Assembly: GCF_025685625.1 (NCBI RefSeq)
Contig: NZ_JAGSYI010000001.1
Location: forward strand, 496,001 to 560,000
Length of the DNA stretch: 64,000 bases
Direction: 5' to 3'
Source: Acidicapsa acidisoli
GTDB taxonomy: Bacteria > Acidobacteriota > Terriglobia > Terriglobales > Acidobacteriaceae
The position numbers were made by a program, and so were the translations under genes. Positions 44,526 to 53,224 of this stretch are shown in pieces (the first letter of the stretch is position 1; every line of letters begins with the position of its first letter). The notes beneath the pieces were generated by a model. That model had not been told where the DNA came from, did not search any database, and saw only the letters and a program-made list of their open reading frames with translations.

Positions 44526-46199
44526 TTATTGCGTGACCGGGGTTGCTTCTTCGCCTTTTGAGGCTTTCAGATGTGGAGCGGTTGGAGCAGCCGGAGCCTT
44601 GGGTGCAGCGGGCGCCTTTGGCGCGACTGAGAGCGTGGGCATTGGCGGCGCTTCATCTCCTTTATGCAGACGAAGGTCGGCGTGCTCGGTCGACATCGTG
44701 AGTTTCGGACCGCCCTTGCCAATAGTTCCGGTCATGGTTTTGTCTTCGTCTCCGCTGATCGAGAGAGGAAAATCCGAGACGATATCGCCATTGTGCGTTC
44801 GGGCTTCCACGGATTCCGACGCGTTCGGCGGAAGCGATACCTCGACATCGCCCTTGTTGTTCTTGACCTCGACCGGGTAAGAACCAGCCATGTCCAACTC
44901 GACGCGCGCATCGTGATCCTCGATATGCGCATCGCCGTAGACCTGACTCAACTCGATGTCCTTGGAGCGCGAGCAAATCACGCGGACCGGACCGACGACC
45001 TGAGTCGCGTGCAGCGAGTCGCCGTTCAGCGACATATCGCCGGGAAGGCGCGCAAAATCCAGTTCCGTTCGCGAGGAGTGGAAGTGGATCGACTGATCGG
45101 CACGTTCTACGTGCGTGTCTCCGGTGTAGTCACCTTGCAGGGTGATTTTGCCGTGAATGTCGGAGATGGTCAGATCGCCGCCATCGCCTTCTACCGTGAC
45201 GTCGCCCTGAATGTCATGGGCGGACAGGTCTCCGTGATTGGAAAGCCGCGCATGAACGTGGCCCTGAATCGCAGTCACTTCCATGTCGCCGTGCTGTACC
45301 TGGGCGTCCACGTTCCCGCTTAATCCGGCGACGGTCAGGCCGCCGTGTCCCGTGGTGACGTTGACGGAGGCCGAGCGTGGAACCGTGATAGCGAGGTTGG
45401 TGCGGCCGCTGGAGTTTCCATCCACTTTGACGAGGACGGCATTTCCGCTGACGGTCACATGCGCCTGCTGGGCATCGAAGATTTTCTTCGCCGAGGCATC
45501 GGAGCTTGCAAAGGCCACCTGATGAGCTTTGACCGAGACATTGGCGTCGTCGCCGGAAGAGATGCTGACATCACCGCGCGGGTTCTGGATCTCAATCTGC
45601 GCGTTGGCCGGGACCTTGGTATCCAGCACGGCCTGATCCATGTCATGCTGCGGCTCGCCGAGAGCATTGAAGAAGTCATCGTTGTTGTCGCCGAACTCGG
45701 CGCGCAACGGACCCCAGAAGCGGTGCGATCCTGCGGCGCAGATGCCGACAATCACCAGCAGGACGATGATTCCGAAATAACCACCAAAGCGGCGGGCCGG
45801 GGGATTGTCGCGGCGCAGATCGATGGCCCACTCGGCGAGAGCGACAACTCCAATGCCGATCAGCAACAGCGGCCACCAGTGGCCGTACCAGTTCCAGAAC
45901 TGGTCGGCGTCCATGCGCCCCGAGATCAGCAAAAGTGCGATGATGCCCACGCAGATGAGAACGATCGGCCCGGCCACGGAAGGCACTCGCATTGCACGGT
46001 TCTGGGCGCGAAGAGCATCGCGCTGCGCCCGCCACATATCGCGCTGGGCGCGCCAGGCTGCTTTGTTTTGCTCCTTCTGATAACGCCAGTAGTAGCGCGG
46101 GTCGCCGGTGTACGGGGCTCCATAAGGCGGTGGTCCCGACGGCGAACCGGGCGGACGGCCGGGAGGATAGCCTCCGGGAGGTGGTTGTGTGCTGGCCAT
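44526..46199 (-). CDS. DUF4097 beta-helix membrane protein with LiaF-like N-terminal region
   Basis: The 557-residue protein has a proline/glycine-rich cytoplasmic start, an amphipathic helix rich in AQRDMWRAQRD repeats, then three hydrophobic segments including GPIVLICVGIIALLLISG and WWPLLLIGIGVVALAEW, the DUF5668/LiaI-LiaF-like membrane unit. From about residue 205 a long DUF4097 right-handed beta-helix-like region follows with repeated GDVxVxG/GDLxIxDIHG units. It ends in an Ala/Pro/Lys tail. DUF4097 proteins are putative adhesin or envelope-stress components. Start overlaps the preceding gene's stop by one base. Last gene of the sigma-factor operon. Confidence 0.82.
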   Translation of the reverse strand: MASTQPPPGGYPPGRPPGSPSGPPPYGAPYTGDPRYYWRYQKEQNKAAWRAQRDMWRAQRDALRAQNRAMRVPSVAGPIVLICVGIIALLLISGRMDADQFWNWYGHWWPLLLIGIGVVALAEWAIDLRRDNPPARRFGGYFGIIVLLVIVGICAAGSHRFWGPLRAEFGDNNDDFFNALGEPQHDMDQAVLDTKVPANAQIEIQNPRGDVSISSGDDANVSVKAHQVAFASSDASAKKIFDAQQAHVTVSGNAVLVKVDGNSSGRTNLAITVPRSASVNVTTGHGGLTVAGLSGNVDAQVQHGDMEVTAIQGHVHARLSNHGDLSAHDIQGDVTVEGDGGDLTISDIHGKITLQGDYTGDTHVERADQSIHFHSSRTELDFARLPGDMSLNGDSLHATQVVGPVRVICSRSKDIELSQVYGDAHIEDHDARVELDMAGSYPVEVKNNKGDVEVSLPPNASESVEARTHNGDIVSDFPLSISGDEDKTMTGTIGKGGPKLTMSTEHADLRLHKGDEAPPMPTLSVAPKAPAAPKAPAAPTAPHLKASKGEEATPVTQ

Positions 46200-46609
46200 T
46201 AGCGTCCCTCCTCTTCCCAGCTCTTGCGCGGCTCGCGTCCCGGAGTGTTATCCGGATCGGTGCTCTGAATCTCGAGGTCCGTATGCGCCGGAACAATGCC
46301 GGTCGAAGCCGGCTGAACTGGTTGGCTGGTCGATGGCGCTGCCGGTGAGCCTGCGTAGGCTCCGGCCGGAGGAGCGTAACCGGGGGCGTAGCCAGCCGCC
46401 TGATAACCCGCGGCGTAGGGATAGCCTGCGGGCGGTTCAGCAGCCAGCGCGGCTCGCTCGGCCAACGCCAGGACGCCTAGCAGAATCAGATACAGCGGCC
46501 AGGCATGTCCCCAGGTCAGAATGTCCATCTGGTCCAGCAAGGCAATGATGCCTGTCAACAAAAGCAGCGCCGGCCAGCGTAAACGGCAAACAATGAAATA
46601 TCGGCTCAT
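46199..46609 (-). CDS. small DUF5668 (LiaI-like) membrane protein
   Basis: The 136-residue protein has two hydrophobic segments (LRWPALLLLTGIIALLDQMDILTWGHAWPLYLILLGVLALAERAAL) like the LiaI/LiaF transmembrane unit, then an Ala/Gly/Pro/Tyr-rich tail with YPYAAGYQAAGYAPGYAPP repeats and an acidic-basic end. Its ATG overlaps the preceding stop by four bases (ATGA) after GGAGG, and its stop overlaps the next start by one base. Related membrane units occur in both flanking proteins, so the three may assemble together. Confidence 0.8.
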   Translation of the reverse strand: MSRYFIVCRLRWPALLLLTGIIALLDQMDILTWGHAWPLYLILLGVLALAERAALAAEPPAGYPYAAGYQAAGYAPGYAPPAGAYAGSPAAPSTSQPVQPASTGIVPAHTDLEIQSTDPDNTPGREPRKSWEEEGR

Positions 46610-47571
46610 TTGGAACCTCCTTGTAAATAGCCAACACGGCGCACAATCAGCCAGACACCGAGGCCGATCAGCATGAGCGGCCAGATGTAATGCATGAGAT
46701 GGGTAACAAATCCGAGACTTTGCAACAGAAAGATGATTCCAAGGCCAATCAGGACGAAGGCGAAGATCGGCTCACGACGACGCCAGTTGTAGGGCGGAAC
46801 TGGAGGAATCGGCGGAATGGCGCCCGGCGGATAGCTCTCCGTGTACGCTCCGGGATTCGGTCCAGTGAACGGATCGGTATAAGGCGGCTGCTGAGGAATC
46901 GGGCCTGGTCCGAAACCGGACCCGAAGCCTGGACCGGCACCAGGCGCGGGATCGCTCCATGAGCTGCTATATGGGGCGTTATAAGGCGGCGGCTCTGTCT
47001 GCGCATAGGTTGCGGCTGGAGGGGCGGGGGGATTCTCGCCCGGATGAATGCCTGTTGAGCGGCCCGAGCCTCCCATATTCAGCCAGCTTCCCAGTTCGTT
47101 GAGCCCGAAGGGATCTGGCACCGGAAGGCCGTCTCGCCGCGCTTTGGCGGTGTGGTAGGCCTCGAAGGACTGATAGAGAACCCAGGCTCCGATGAAAAGG
47201 CCAAAGATCCCGTAGTGATCGGTAATCGACACCAGCACGGCAAAGATCACAACGTGAATCAGACCCTTGAAAAGCTGGCCGTTGTACATGGCGCCCACGC
47301 CGGGAATCAGGCCCAGTAGCGCAGCAGCCGAAGGATTTGGACCGCCGCTGATCGGTACCGCGAATCCGGAGGCGGGATTCCCTGGATAGGTTGCGCCCGT
47401 CCAGGCTGGACCAGTTGCTGGACCGGTTGGATTGCCGCCGGTCGCGACAATGCAGGTCTCGCAGAAGATCTGGCCGCTGGGCGTGGTTCGCACGCAGTCT
47501 GCGCAGAGAGGCTTGCCGCAGTGCTGGCAATAGGATTGAACATCCTTTTCGGGATGATTTACGCAATGCAT
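46606..47571 (-). CDS. B-box zinc-finger and LiaI-like membrane protein
   Basis: The 321-residue protein opens with a B-box-like zinc finger (MHCVNHPEKDVQSYCQHCGKPLCADCVRTT, then FCETC) on the cytoplasmic side. Two hydrophobic segments follow (ALLGLIPGVGAMYNGQL, VVIFAVLVSITDHYGIFGLFIGAWVLY), then a long Pro/Gly/Tyr linker and a C-terminal DUF5668 pair (FAFVLIGLGIIFLLQSL, YIWPLMLIGLGVWLIV). The ATG chosen has GGAG six bases upstream; one four codons earlier is possible. It overlaps the end of the anti-sigma gene by 13 bases. Function unknown; this fusion is common in acidobacterial genomes. Confidence 0.8.
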   Translation of the reverse strand: MHCVNHPEKDVQSYCQHCGKPLCADCVRTTPSGQIFCETCIVATGGNPTGPATGPAWTGATYPGNPASGFAVPISGGPNPSAAALLGLIPGVGAMYNGQLFKGLIHVVIFAVLVSITDHYGIFGLFIGAWVLYQSFEAYHTAKARRDGLPVPDPFGLNELGSWLNMGGSGRSTGIHPGENPPAPPAATYAQTEPPPYNAPYSSSWSDPAPGAGPGFGSGFGPGPIPQQPPYTDPFTGPNPGAYTESYPPGAIPPIPPVPPYNWRRREPIFAFVLIGLGIIFLLQSLGFVTHLMHYIWPLMLIGLGVWLIVRRVGYLQGGSK

Positions 47572-48578
47572 GAAATGCTCCATTCCGGCATTGCCAACAC
47601 GTGTTTCGCGATTGAACCAGCTACGACCGTCTCTGTCCCGGTCGCGCTGGATACCTCTCTGTGTGTGGTTAAGCCCTTGCTTTTCAAATCTGCTTCCTGG
47701 GATGTCGCCAGAATCCCGGGTTGTGGGAGCAGCCCGGTTTCAAGCTGCGCCACAATTGTGTCTCCGCTCCACAGCGGGGCTGGGGGGTTGACCGTCTGCT
47801 GTGGAGCAGCATTAGGGTTCAGTTTGGAGCCACCATCCTTACGATGCGTCTGACCGTCGCCGCCTGAACCTGCGGGTGCAGGAGCGCTGGGTTGGGTCTT
47901 GTTCTGGTCGGCTGGCTGGCTTTGCTGGTCGGTTTCCGTGGATCGCCGCAGCTCGCGCATTCTCGACTCCACCTCGTACACAAAGCGAAGGTGATCATAG
48001 TAGCGAATGATCGGCGTGGAAGCGGTCATGATGCGCTTTTCCAAGAGAGAACGCACGGAAGCCGGTCTCAGATCGGCCATTTTGAAACTGGAGATGCGCA
48101 CACCGGTCATGCTCAGGGTAAGGGCGATGGAGAAGAATGCCATTGCCGCGGTCATCAGCAGGCGAGGCTCGGCAAAGCGGCGCATCCTTGCGCCAAACCC
48201 AGGCCGCTGCCATACCGGAGTCATGGTGAGCACGTTTCCCGAAGCGCCGAGACCAGAAGCAGGGCCTCCCGCCAGGATCAGCTTGCCTGGGTCCAGTTTT
48301 CTAGAGTCCAGCTTTCCATGGCCGGTTTCCACCAGAATCCTGTCCAGCAGATGGGCCGGAACCTCTGGCTCAGGGGCCAGGAATTCCAACCATTCCCGGC
48401 CTCGCCGAACCTGTTCAAACATTTCCGCGCAGGAGGCGCAGGTGGCCATGTGACTGGAGAAGATCGCTTCATCTTCGGGTCGCAGCAGCCCATCCATTGC
48501 GTCTACCAGCAGCGTCTCCCAGAGCCCACAGGCCGGAGAGTTCGGAATGTTTGCCCGGTCCTTGATTTTCTCTGCCAT
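47559..48578 (-). CDS. membrane anti-sigma factor with zinc-finger (zf-HC2) domain
   Basis: The 339-residue protein has the anti-sigma zinc motif H43-x3-C47-x2-C50 (HMATCASC) in its N-terminal domain, with C17 a likely fourth ligand. A single membrane helix lies at about residues 140-160 (LLMTAAMAFFSIALTLSMTG). The C-terminal part is periplasmic, rich in Gln/Asn/Pro. It should hold the ECF sigma factor encoded upstream at the membrane. Its start is two bases after the rpoE stop and follows AAGGAGGTGAT, a full match to the 16S anti-Shine-Dalgarno sequence located inside the rpoE end. Confidence 0.9.
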   Translation of the reverse strand: MAEKIKDRANIPNSPACGLWETLLVDAMDGLLRPEDEAIFSSHMATCASCAEMFEQVRRGREWLEFLAPEPEVPAHLLDRILVETGHGKLDSRKLDPGKLILAGGPASGLGASGNVLTMTPVWQRPGFGARMRRFAEPRLLMTAAMAFFSIALTLSMTGVRISSFKMADLRPASVRSLLEKRIMTASTPIIRYYDHLRFVYEVESRMRELRRSTETDQQSQPADQNKTQPSAPAPAGSGGDGQTHRKDGGSKLNPNAAPQQTVNPPAPLWSGDTIVAQLETGLLPQPGILATSQEADLKSKGLTTHREVSSATGTETVVAGSIAKHVLAMPEWSISCIA

Positions 48579-48580
48579 GA

Positions 48581-49189
48581 CTACATCACCTCCTTCTTGT
48601 TACGTTCGAGTAGCCGCGCAAGTTCCGCGCGGCCCCGGCTGATACGAGACTTTACAGTCCCTTCCGGAATGCCTAGCACCTGGGCAATCTCTTTGTAATC
48701 CATGTCTTGCAGATCACGCAGAATAACAGCTTCGCGCAATTCGGGCGAGACCTGCGCGAGAGCATTTTGGACCATCTTTTCGAGTTCACGCCGGGTTGCC
48801 TGATCGTGCTGCGTCGGCCCCTTGGCCTCAAGACGGTCGATTGGGCGCAATTCGCCGGTTTCGTCCCAACCGTCGTCGAGGGAGCCGGTAACTCTTAGAT
48901 TTCGGGTACGGCGGAAATGATCCACGAGCAGGTTGCGGGTCAGGGTGGTGATCCAGACCTGGAGACTGCCACGCGAAACGTCGAAGCTGGTCAGATTCGA
49001 ATAGATCTTGAGAAAGACTTCCTGGGTCAGGTCCTCGGCTTCGGTGCCGGAGCCGGTAAAGCGATAGCAGAGCGCGTATACGCGGCGGTGGTGCGCCCGG
49101 ACCAACTCTGTCCAGGCTGGCGATTCACCGGAGAGGCACCGGCGCACGACTTCCGACCAGTCGGGTTCCACCTGTGCGCCTGCCTCCAT
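48581..49189 (-). CDS. rpoE: ECF-type RNA polymerase sigma factor
   Basis: The 202-residue sigma-70-family protein has region 2 (AWTELVRAHHRRVYALCYRFTGSGTEAEDLTQEVFLKIYSNL with WITTLTRNLLVDHFRR) and region 4 (LAQVSPELREAVILRDLQDMDYKEIAQVLGIPEGTVKSRISRGRAELARLL). It belongs to the RpoE-like group. The frame stays open upstream to 49447, but those 86 codons look like unrelated sequence; I chose the ATG giving MEAGAQVEPDW. Its target promoters are unknown but probably include this five-gene operon. The gap to the PIN gene (49190-49486) shows nothing else. Confidence 0.88.
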   Translation of the reverse strand: MEAGAQVEPDWSEVVRRCLSGESPAWTELVRAHHRRVYALCYRFTGSGTEAEDLTQEVFLKIYSNLTSFDVSRGSLQVWITTLTRNLLVDHFRRTRNLRVTGSLDDGWDETGELRPIDRLEAKGPTQHDQATRRELEKMVQNALAQVSPELREAVILRDLQDMDYKEIAQVLGIPEGTVKSRISRGRAELARLLERNKKEVM

Positions 49190-49486
49190 GCTTCGCCTGA
49201 TCCCCAGTTGCCCGGTCTCGCCCTGGCCCAAGCGGCCGACGGGCTCATTTACAACCCTGCGCGCCGGACCGGACGGCCCAGCGTCCGATCGCCAGGGCTT
49301 CGGCGTTTTCAACGCTGGTCCGATTTCCGGCGGCGCGGCTACAGGACGGCTGCCCGTACTGGCCGCTTTTCGCTCTGGAATTGCGATCCCGGCATTGAAC
49401 CAACTAATTGTACCTGCGCATCCCATAGCAGGTTGTACGGAGCACAAGGGCTGTTAGTTCCATGAGCTTCGAATCGAGCTTTCTCA

Positions 49487-49921
49487 TCATGCAGCATAGC
49501 CGCCGAGAAACTCGGCTGGGGTTATGATCGGCATCCCGCGCCAAGGATGTAATACCAGTAAATCCTCATCGCTGCTCACCAGAACATCGGCCTCGGAAAC
49601 CAACGCCAAAGCCAGAAACTTGTTGTCTCTGGAGTTGCGACAAGGGGGATCAATAACTCCAATATCTATTTCCTGCACTGCGAATATTTGCACTGTGCGG
49701 CGTATCAGCGCGACAAAAGCGCTGCGCGAATCCCTGTCGAGGTAGCGGTCGAACTTTTCACGATCAAGCACCTGTGTCAGCTCATACAGGCTTTCCATGC
49801 TGGCGCAAACATTACAGGTGCGCAACGCCTTCAGCAAGGCTTGCTCAGGTATCGACCCTGCGCGGAGCGCGGCGCTCACCAGCGTACTTGTGTCCAGAAT
49901 GACCCGTTGAATAGGCCTCAC
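49487..49921 (-). CDS. PIN-domain toxin of a toxin-antitoxin pair
   Basis: The 144-residue protein belongs to the 'putative toxin-antitoxin system toxin component, PIN family' group. Asp10 in RVILDTSTLVSA is the first acidic ligand; later acidic residues lie in SRDNKFLALALVSEADVLVSSDEDLLVL. PIN toxins cleave RNA with Mg2+ or Mn2+. Its start overlaps the antitoxin stop by four bases. Autoregulation through the upstream operator is expected. The RNA target cannot be predicted. Confidence 0.88.
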   Translation of the reverse strand: MRPIQRVILDTSTLVSAALRAGSIPEQALLKALRTCNVCASMESLYELTQVLDREKFDRYLDRDSRSAFVALIRRTVQIFAVQEIDIGVIDPPCRNSRDNKFLALALVSEADVLVSSDEDLLVLHPWRGMPIITPAEFLGGYAA

Positions 49922-50205
49922 CGAGCCTCATGCACCATGCGGGTCACATCCTCATCAGTCAACGCGGCTGTAGCTGCCGTCTGCGCAGCGGTCGCGCGCT
50001 TTGCGGCCTCTGCTCTCCACATCTCCAGATCGGCCACGGCACTGCTGCGTTTGCGCCGCGAATCCAGTAGCTCTTCCATGTCCTGCGGGGATACAACAAA
50101 GGCCGTGGGACGTCCATGACGAGTAATCGCCACAGCTTCGCGCTGGACCGTGTCGAGCAGCTTCCCAAAGCTATTTTGTGCCTCTACGGAGGTCATCGTC
50201 ACCAT
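49918..50205 (-). CDS. Phd/YefM-family antitoxin
   Basis: The 95-residue protein has the Phd/YefM DNA-binding fold: SVEAQNSFGKLLDTVQREAVAITRHGRPTAFVVSPQDMEELLDSRR, then a helical tail that would wrap the PIN toxin. The ATG giving MVTMTS follows GAGGTGAGAGCG; a start ten codons upstream would overlap the operator-promoter region and is less likely. Coupled by a four-base overlap with the toxin. It should repress its own promoter at 50222-50257. Confidence 0.87.
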   Translation of the reverse strand: MVTMTSVEAQNSFGKLLDTVQREAVAITRHGRPTAFVVSPQDMEELLDSRRKRSSAVADLEMWRAEAAKRATAAQTAATAALTDEDVTRMVHEAR

Positions 50206-50221
50206 CGCTCTCACCTCAAAA

Positions 50222-50257
50222 CTAGCTATTTTCACTATAATAGCTAGAATAGCTATT
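50222..50257 (-). promoter_or_regulatory. operator-promoter of the PIN/Phd toxin-antitoxin operon
   Basis: Inverted repeat CTAGCTATT (50222-50230) and AATAGCTAG (50239-50247), immediately followed by a third box AATAGCTATT (50248-50257), itself a palindrome. On the minus strand TATAGT between the arms is a good -10, about 30 bases before the antitoxin ATG. Three evenly related AGCTA boxes fit cooperative binding of a Phd-type antitoxin. Confidence 0.75.
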
Positions 50258-50306
50258 TAGGCAAGACGCTCTGTTAGAAACAAGTGGAAGAAACTCTTCT
50301 TGATTC

Positions 50307-50340
50307 AAAAAACGGGAGAGCGCACGTTGCGCCCTCCCGT
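50307..50340 (-). terminator. intrinsic terminator of glgC
   Basis: Read on the minus strand, ACGGGAGGGCGC pairs with GCGCTCTCCCGT around a five-base loop (one mismatch), followed by a run of six T. It lies about 30 bases after the glgC stop. Confidence 0.9.
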
Positions 50341-50368
50341 CGATTGCGAATGAATTCTTCTGCTTGCG

Positions 50369-51622
50369 TCAGTATCGCTCCTGAAACTCCGGCTCGACTG
50401 GATTCTCAAAGAGCGAACGGTCGCGGGTGACGATCGTCAGCCCGGACGGCGTGACGAAGTAGCGGCGCTTGTCCTCAACCGGGTCGTAGCCGATGACGGT
50501 GCCTTCGGGAATCTGCACGTCGCGATCAATGATCGCCCTGCGGATACGGCAATGCCGGCCGATGTTCACGTGGCTGAAGATGATGCTGGAGTCGACCTCA
50601 GAGTACGAATTGACGCGCACATCCTGCGAGAGCACCGAATTCCGCACCTCCGCGCCCGAGATGATCACGCCTGCCGTAATCACCGAATTGACGGCCTTGC
50701 CGGTGCGTCCCGGTTCGCCAAATACGAATTTGGCTGGCGGATACTGGCGCACGCGCGTTCGCATCGGCCAGTGCTTGTCGTAGAGGTTGAAGGTCGGCGA
50801 AACGGAACACAGGTCCATGTTGGCGTCGTAGTACGAGTCCAGCGTTCCCACGTCGCGCCAGTAGAGCGCCTGCTGCCGGTTCTCATCGACGAAGTTATAG
50901 GCCACCATCTTTTTCTTCCCGAGAACGTTGGGCAGAATGTTGTGGCCGAAGTCATGCTTGGAGTGAGGATCTTCCGCGTCCGCGATCAGCTCCTTCAGCA
51001 GAGTTTCGGTATTGAAGATGTAAATGCCCATCGAGGCATCCACGGAATTGGGGTTGAACGGCGAACGGAACGCGGTCGACTTCGGCTTCTCTTCAAAACC
51101 CAGGATCTCGCCGCCCTGCTCCACTTCCACCACGCCAAAACGAGAGACCTCGTCGGGAGCGATGGGCAACGTCGCAAGCGTGACCTCCGCGTTCGTGTCC
51201 TTGTGATGCTCCAGCATCCGGCTGTAGTCCATTTTGTAGATGTGGTCGCCGGAGAGGATGATGACGTACTTGGGCTGTTCCGATCCGATGGAATAGATGT
51301 TCTGGTAGACCGCATCCGCGGTGCCCATGTACCAGTTGGCGCCGGTACGCTGCATGGGCGGCATGATTTCAAAGAACTCGCCAAGCTCCTGCGCCACGAT
51401 TCCCGACCAGCCTTCGCGGATATGCCGGTTGAGGGACAACGCCTTGTACTGCGTCATGATGTAAACCTTACGCAGCCCGGAGTTGATGCAGTTGGAGAGT
51501 GTGATGTCGATGATGCGGTAATGCCCGCCGAATGGCACGGCGGGCTTGGCGCGGTCGCGAGTCAGGGGGAAAAGTCGTTCACCGGCGCCGCCTGCTAACA
51601 GGACTCCAAGAGTGTCTTTCAT
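50369..51622 (-). CDS. glgC: glucose-1-phosphate adenylyltransferase
   Basis: Makes ADP-glucose for glycogen synthesis. The 417-residue protein opens with the nucleotide-binding loop VLLAGGAGERLFPLTRDRAKPAVPFGGHYRIIDITLSNCINSG, has ILSGDHIYKMDYSRML for metal and substrate binding, and a C-terminal left-handed beta-helix allosteric domain (FGEPGRTGKAVNSVITAGVIISGAEVRNSVLSQDV). The ATG giving MKDTLGVLL is chosen; the frame is open to 51769 but that part is not conserved. The 332 bases between this start and 51955 contain its leader and no other gene I can support. A strong terminator follows. Confidence 0.94.
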   Translation of the reverse strand: MKDTLGVLLAGGAGERLFPLTRDRAKPAVPFGGHYRIIDITLSNCINSGLRKVYIMTQYKALSLNRHIREGWSGIVAQELGEFFEIMPPMQRTGANWYMGTADAVYQNIYSIGSEQPKYVIILSGDHIYKMDYSRMLEHHKDTNAEVTLATLPIAPDEVSRFGVVEVEQGGEILGFEEKPKSTAFRSPFNPNSVDASMGIYIFNTETLLKELIADAEDPHSKHDFGHNILPNVLGKKKMVAYNFVDENRQQALYWRDVGTLDSYYDANMDLCSVSPTFNLYDKHWPMRTRVRQYPPAKFVFGEPGRTGKAVNSVITAGVIISGAEVRNSVLSQDVRVNSYSEVDSSIIFSHVNIGRHCRIRRAIIDRDVQIPEGTVIGYDPVEDKRRYFVTPSGLTIVTRDRSLFENPVEPEFQERY

Positions 51623-51954
51623 TTGAGTGCCAATTCTCCCTTTTCCGCCACTTGTCCCGCGGCATCTCTCAAGGCGAAACCGTATTCCGCCCTGCGGTAC
51701 GGTGGCCTCTCTGGCAACCGAAAAATGAATGGTGTTACCAGACGGGCGAGAATACCACAGCGATGTCACAGATGGTCACGGCAATTTGCACACCTGGAAA
51801 TAGGGCAGAGATGAGAGATCGTTTAGAAAATAGAAGTTAAGCAACAGCCTGCGAATCTACCGGACAAAAACCCAGGGCCACGCACGTTAATTGAGAACCG
51901 TATCAGTGCCGGGACGAAACACGCTCAGGAATCCGGATACTAATCCGGAAAGCT

Positions 51955-52233
51955 CTATTCCTCGCCCTCGACCGAGATTCTCAGCGACTTGAGAAAATTC
52001 ACATCGTGCGAGGTAAAAGGACCGCCTTCGTTTTCCTGATCGTCCTGTTGAGCCGAGGGATCGGCGTCGGTGGTCACATCATTAAGGCCAATGGTAGCCT
52101 CAAGCATCAGCATCACGTCAAAACCGTGGCGGCGGATGTTCTGCACCACCCCTGCGATCTGTTCTGACTCGATAACGGACTCATGAATGGCCTCTCCAAG
52201 CTGCTGGATCAGGTCGCGCAAGCGTGGGTTCAT
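51955..52233 (-). CDS. small acidic protein of unknown function
   Basis: The 92-residue protein starts MNPRLRDLIQQLGEAIHESVIESEQI and continues VVQNIRRHGFDVMLMLEATIGL, then an acidic low-complexity stretch (DPSAQQDDQENEGG) and SHDVNFLKSLRISVEGEE. GGAGGG lies just before the ATG, a strong reason for this start over one five codons upstream. No family recognised. The middle helix pattern with GFDVMLMLEA resembles small proteins of unknown function in other acidobacteria. Confidence 0.7.
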   Translation of the reverse strand: MNPRLRDLIQQLGEAIHESVIESEQIAGVVQNIRRHGFDVMLMLEATIGLNDVTTDADPSAQQDDQENEGGPFTSHDVNFLKSLRISVEGEE

Positions 52234-52404
52234 CTTTCCCTCCGGCATGGACTGCGCCCCAATTCAAGCCCAACTGCGAACAAGGAGCGCCAGCTCGGGT
52301 ACGGCCAGGATTCTTCTACCTTACTTCTGACTCGCGACTACGGCAACTGGGAAGCACCACAAAATGTGGGAAACGCGTCTCCTCGAGGCACTGCTAAACT
52401 TTAG

Positions 52405-52899
52405 ATGCGGATGAATCCGAACGAGTTTGGGAAAAAACTGGGCATCGGGGTGCGCGTCGCGGGACGCATCGCGCAGCAACGCGCTGAAGAAGCTGCGCGA
52501 AGAAAAGCCCAGACAGAGGCTGAAAATGCAGGCCGGGCTGTTGGTACGCCTGCGCACCAACAGCCGTCAAGGCCAATCCCTGCGCCGAATTACAAAGAAC
52601 CTGATTACAAAGAAAAAGTCCGCGAGATTGGCAAGAATTCGCACAAGCTGACGCGCGCCGCCGGCCGGGGCATGGGAGGCTTTTTACGCCCATTTGGCCG
52701 CGTTGGCGGAATCCTGTGGCTCGAAGTGACCGGCTTTTTCTTCGGTCTCTTTGGGCTCTACTTTGCACAAGACATCTTTCGCACCAGGCTGAGTTGGATC
52801 GCCGGTCCGCAGCATTCGCGGTTCCTGATGGCTGTAGCGCTCACGGCAATCTTCGGCTACCTGTCCGTCAGCGCTTTCTGGCGAGCCCGGCGAAAGTGA
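52405..52899 (+). CDS. hypothetical membrane protein
   Basis: The 164-residue protein has a basic, Ala/Gln/Arg-rich cytoplasmic half (RIAQQRAEEAARRKAQTEAEN) and two hydrophobic segments near the C-terminus (LWLEVTGFFFGLFGLYFAQDIF and RFLMAVALTAIFGYLSVSAFW). No family recognised. A second ATG two codons downstream is an alternative start. It is convergent with the small membrane protein gene at 52916. Confidence 0.65.
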   Translation: MRMNPNEFGKKLGIGVRVAGRIAQQRAEEAARRKAQTEAENAGRAVGTPAHQQPSRPIPAPNYKEPDYKEKVREIGKNSHKLTRAAGRGMGGFLRPFGRVGGILWLEVTGFFFGLFGLYFAQDIFRTRLSWIAGPQHSRFLMAVALTAIFGYLSVSAFWRARRK

Positions 52900-52915
52900 C
52901 GACGAAAAGACGACG

Positions 52916-53071
52916 CTACGTTGTCCGATTTCCGCTGCGCTGAATCGCCCAAACCAGGAGTCCGGCGAAACCGATTCCAATCAGCAGCAGCACAAAATTC
53001 GCGCCGCCACGGCCGCCCCCAAAGCGAGCAAGGGTCAGCAAAGCCAAAGAACTAGAAGAAACAGCCATCAT
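52916..53071 (-). CDS. small membrane protein, 51 residues
   Basis: Starts at a pair of ATG codons four bases after a strong GGAGGAG site. The peptide has one membrane helix (NFVLLLIGIGFAGLLVWAIQ) after a glycine-rich turn (RFGGGRGG) and a basic end. The good ribosome-binding site is the main evidence that it is real. Function unknown. Confidence 0.6.
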   Translation of the reverse strand: MMAVSSSSLALLTLARFGGGRGGANFVLLLIGIGFAGLLVWAIQRSGNRTT

Positions 53072-53224
53072 GATTCTCCTCCGCGAGCCACATTTCGGTG
53101 TTCTAGACCGAGCAAGCCGCCACGTGTGAAGACCCGGCTTTGCGGCGCAAGTTGTTATCCAAGCTGCATTTTGGGAATCCAATTTCAGACCTGAAGGCCG
53201 GGAGATGTCCGATATCGGCTCCCG

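Noticed and set aside
50552-51598. 348-codon plus-strand frame over glgC
   Set aside because: Antisense shadow of a well-supported gene.
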